Program-made: the position numbers and the translations under genes
The notes under the pieces: model-generated
Told to the model about the DNA's origin: nothing
Seen by the model: the letters and a program-made list of their open reading frames with translations, nothing else
The model's database searches: none
Source: an uncultured bacterium
GTDB lineage: Bacteria; Planctomycetota; UBA1135; GCA-002686595
Reading direction: 5' to 3'
Assembly (NCBI GenBank): GCA_913058555.1
Contig: CAJXRJ010000003.1
Location: 1 to 32,749, forward strand
DNA length: 32,749 nt
Part shown: piece after piece, positions 32,054 through 32,749 of the stretch
Numbering within the stretch: the stretch's first letter is position 1
How the letters are laid out: every line of letters begins with the position of its first letter

Positions 32054-32749
32054 ATGAGCAGCACTCAGCACGGCCCCTACAGCGTCTCGTTTTTGGGGGT
32101 CGAAGCCCTGGCGCCGAGGAACCTCAGCCCCGCGGACCTCCGGGCATGGCTTATGGCGCCTATCGCGGGCGAACCGCTCTACCGTCGACTCCTCGAACCC
32201 TTGGTCGGCGTGACGGTGGCCCGAATCCGAACAGGGACAGGCTCCGTTGGTCGTGCTCTCGCCAGGTTGGTCGAAGAGCGACCGGTCTTTGGACTCGGGG
32301 ACTCGTTCAAAGCGGATGTTGGGCCGGGGATGGGCGAGCTCCTCTTGCCGGGTAGCGGGCTGATCGGACTGGATGTCTCGGCGTTGATCGCCCGGTCCGA
32401 GGCCGAGGAGCGGCCGTACATTGTCATGGGAAAGCCGACGCATCGCTCGTCCCGTGGAAACATGGTTTTCGTCCGGCCTGCGAGTTGCAGGCGAGGCGCA
32501 TCCTCTGCGGCGCCCGCGCAGCCAGGGGTGCCGTTCGAGTTCCGACCAACTGGCTCCGTCAGGGCGTTGCTCGAGTCGTCCAAGGCCGCGCTGCGACAGC
32601 AGGTCCCTGGACTGGAGCCGGCCGGTGTTTGGCGGCGAGGGATGCTGCTGGGTTCACGCGCCACCGTCGCTGCGACTATGGATGGGGCGGTGCGGGCGGC
32701 AGTCGGGGCTGAGAGTCGGGTGGAGACAAACGTGCTTCTGGGGGAAGGG
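32054..32749 (+). CDS. Unidentified gene after the priming transferase (cut by window end)
   Basis: An open frame of 232 codons runs to the last base without a stop, which is why the ORF track omits it. It begins ATGAGCAGCACTCAG one base after the transferase stop, so it is almost certainly co-transcribed and coupled. The protein starts 'MSSTQHGPYSVSFLGVEAL' with no signal peptide or membrane helix in the visible part. Segments such as 'LRAWLMAPIAGEPLYRRLLEPLVGVTVARI' and 'RPYIVMGKPTHRSSRGNMVFVRPAS' suggest a soluble cytoplasmic protein. I do not recognise a family. Its position under the exact sigma-54 promoter ties it to polysaccharide synthesis. Confidence 0.78.
   Translation, partial: MSSTQHGPYSVSFLGVEALAPRNLSPADLRAWLMAPIAGEPLYRRLLEPLVGVTVARIRTGTGSVGRALARLVEERPVFGLGDSFKADVGPGMGELLLPGSGLIGLDVSALIARSEAEERPYIVMGKPTHRSSRGNMVFVRPASCRRGASSAAPAQPGVPFEFRPTGSVRALLESSKAALRQQVPGLEPAGVWRRGMLLGSRATVAATMDGAVRAAVGAESRVETNVLLGEG

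Noticed and set aside
1-32749. CRISPR arrays, rRNA genes and intact tRNA genes
   Set aside because: I looked for spaced direct repeats and conserved RNA segments and saw none; the regular repeats at 4.3-6.4 kb are the coding FG-GAP motifs.

Overview
This is a high-GC bacterial window. Large secreted beta-rich proteins, weak or absent Shine-Dalgarno sequences at most solitary genes, and many decayed transposases suggest a planctomycete-like bacterium. The secreted proteins include CotH/lamin-tail and FG-GAP types and a C-terminal domain ending in a 'NF(T/S)(D/N)G..ITF' signature. That taxonomic call is inference from gene style. The first 49 bases are not genomic: they are an Illumina Nextera adapter with an i5 index, so position 1 is an assembly end.

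Left part (0.17-17.2 kb): solitary, mostly surface or secreted genes separated by a transposon graveyard. In order: a CotH-kinase/lamin-tail protein (-), a secreted protein with the shared C-terminal domain (+), a 13-motif FG-GAP protein (-), an IS5-type transposase fossil, a kinase-associated beta-propeller pseudogene broken by an in-frame TGA, an integrase fossil, an intact ABC-F ATPase (-), a second protein with the shared C-terminal domain (+), a second integrase fossil, a lipoprotein (+), a third integrase fossil and a possible group II intron 3' end. The three integrase fossils belong to one family.

Right part (17.2-32.7 kb): a Wzx/Wzy-type exopolysaccharide locus. A minus-strand operon runs flippase - GT2 - GT2 - GT4 - GT2 - GT4, with every gene joined to the next by a 4-base ATGA overlap. 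A WecG/TagA-type transferase follows after a short gap. Divergently, the plus strand carries a Wza-like export lipoprotein, a Wzz/Wzc-like chain-length protein with a decayed kinase domain, a Wzy-like polymerase and an NtrC-family sigma-54 activator. Next come the priming glycosyl-phosphotransferase and an unidentified gene cut by the window end.

The most interesting signal is regulatory. Sigma-54 (-24/-12) promoter sequences sit in front of four transcription units of the polysaccharide locus: one exact consensus (31264), one divergent pair between flippase and wza (25107-25163), and one in the gap before the WecG/TagA gene (18090-18105). The activator encoded in the locus has an intact GAFTGA motif, and a perfect 8-bp-arm palindrome lies about 120 bp upstream of the start predicted from the exact promoter. 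This suggests one sigma-54 switch turns on priming, glycosyl transfer, flipping, polymerisation and export together. The promoters also decide several start codons that the longest-ORF track places too far upstream.
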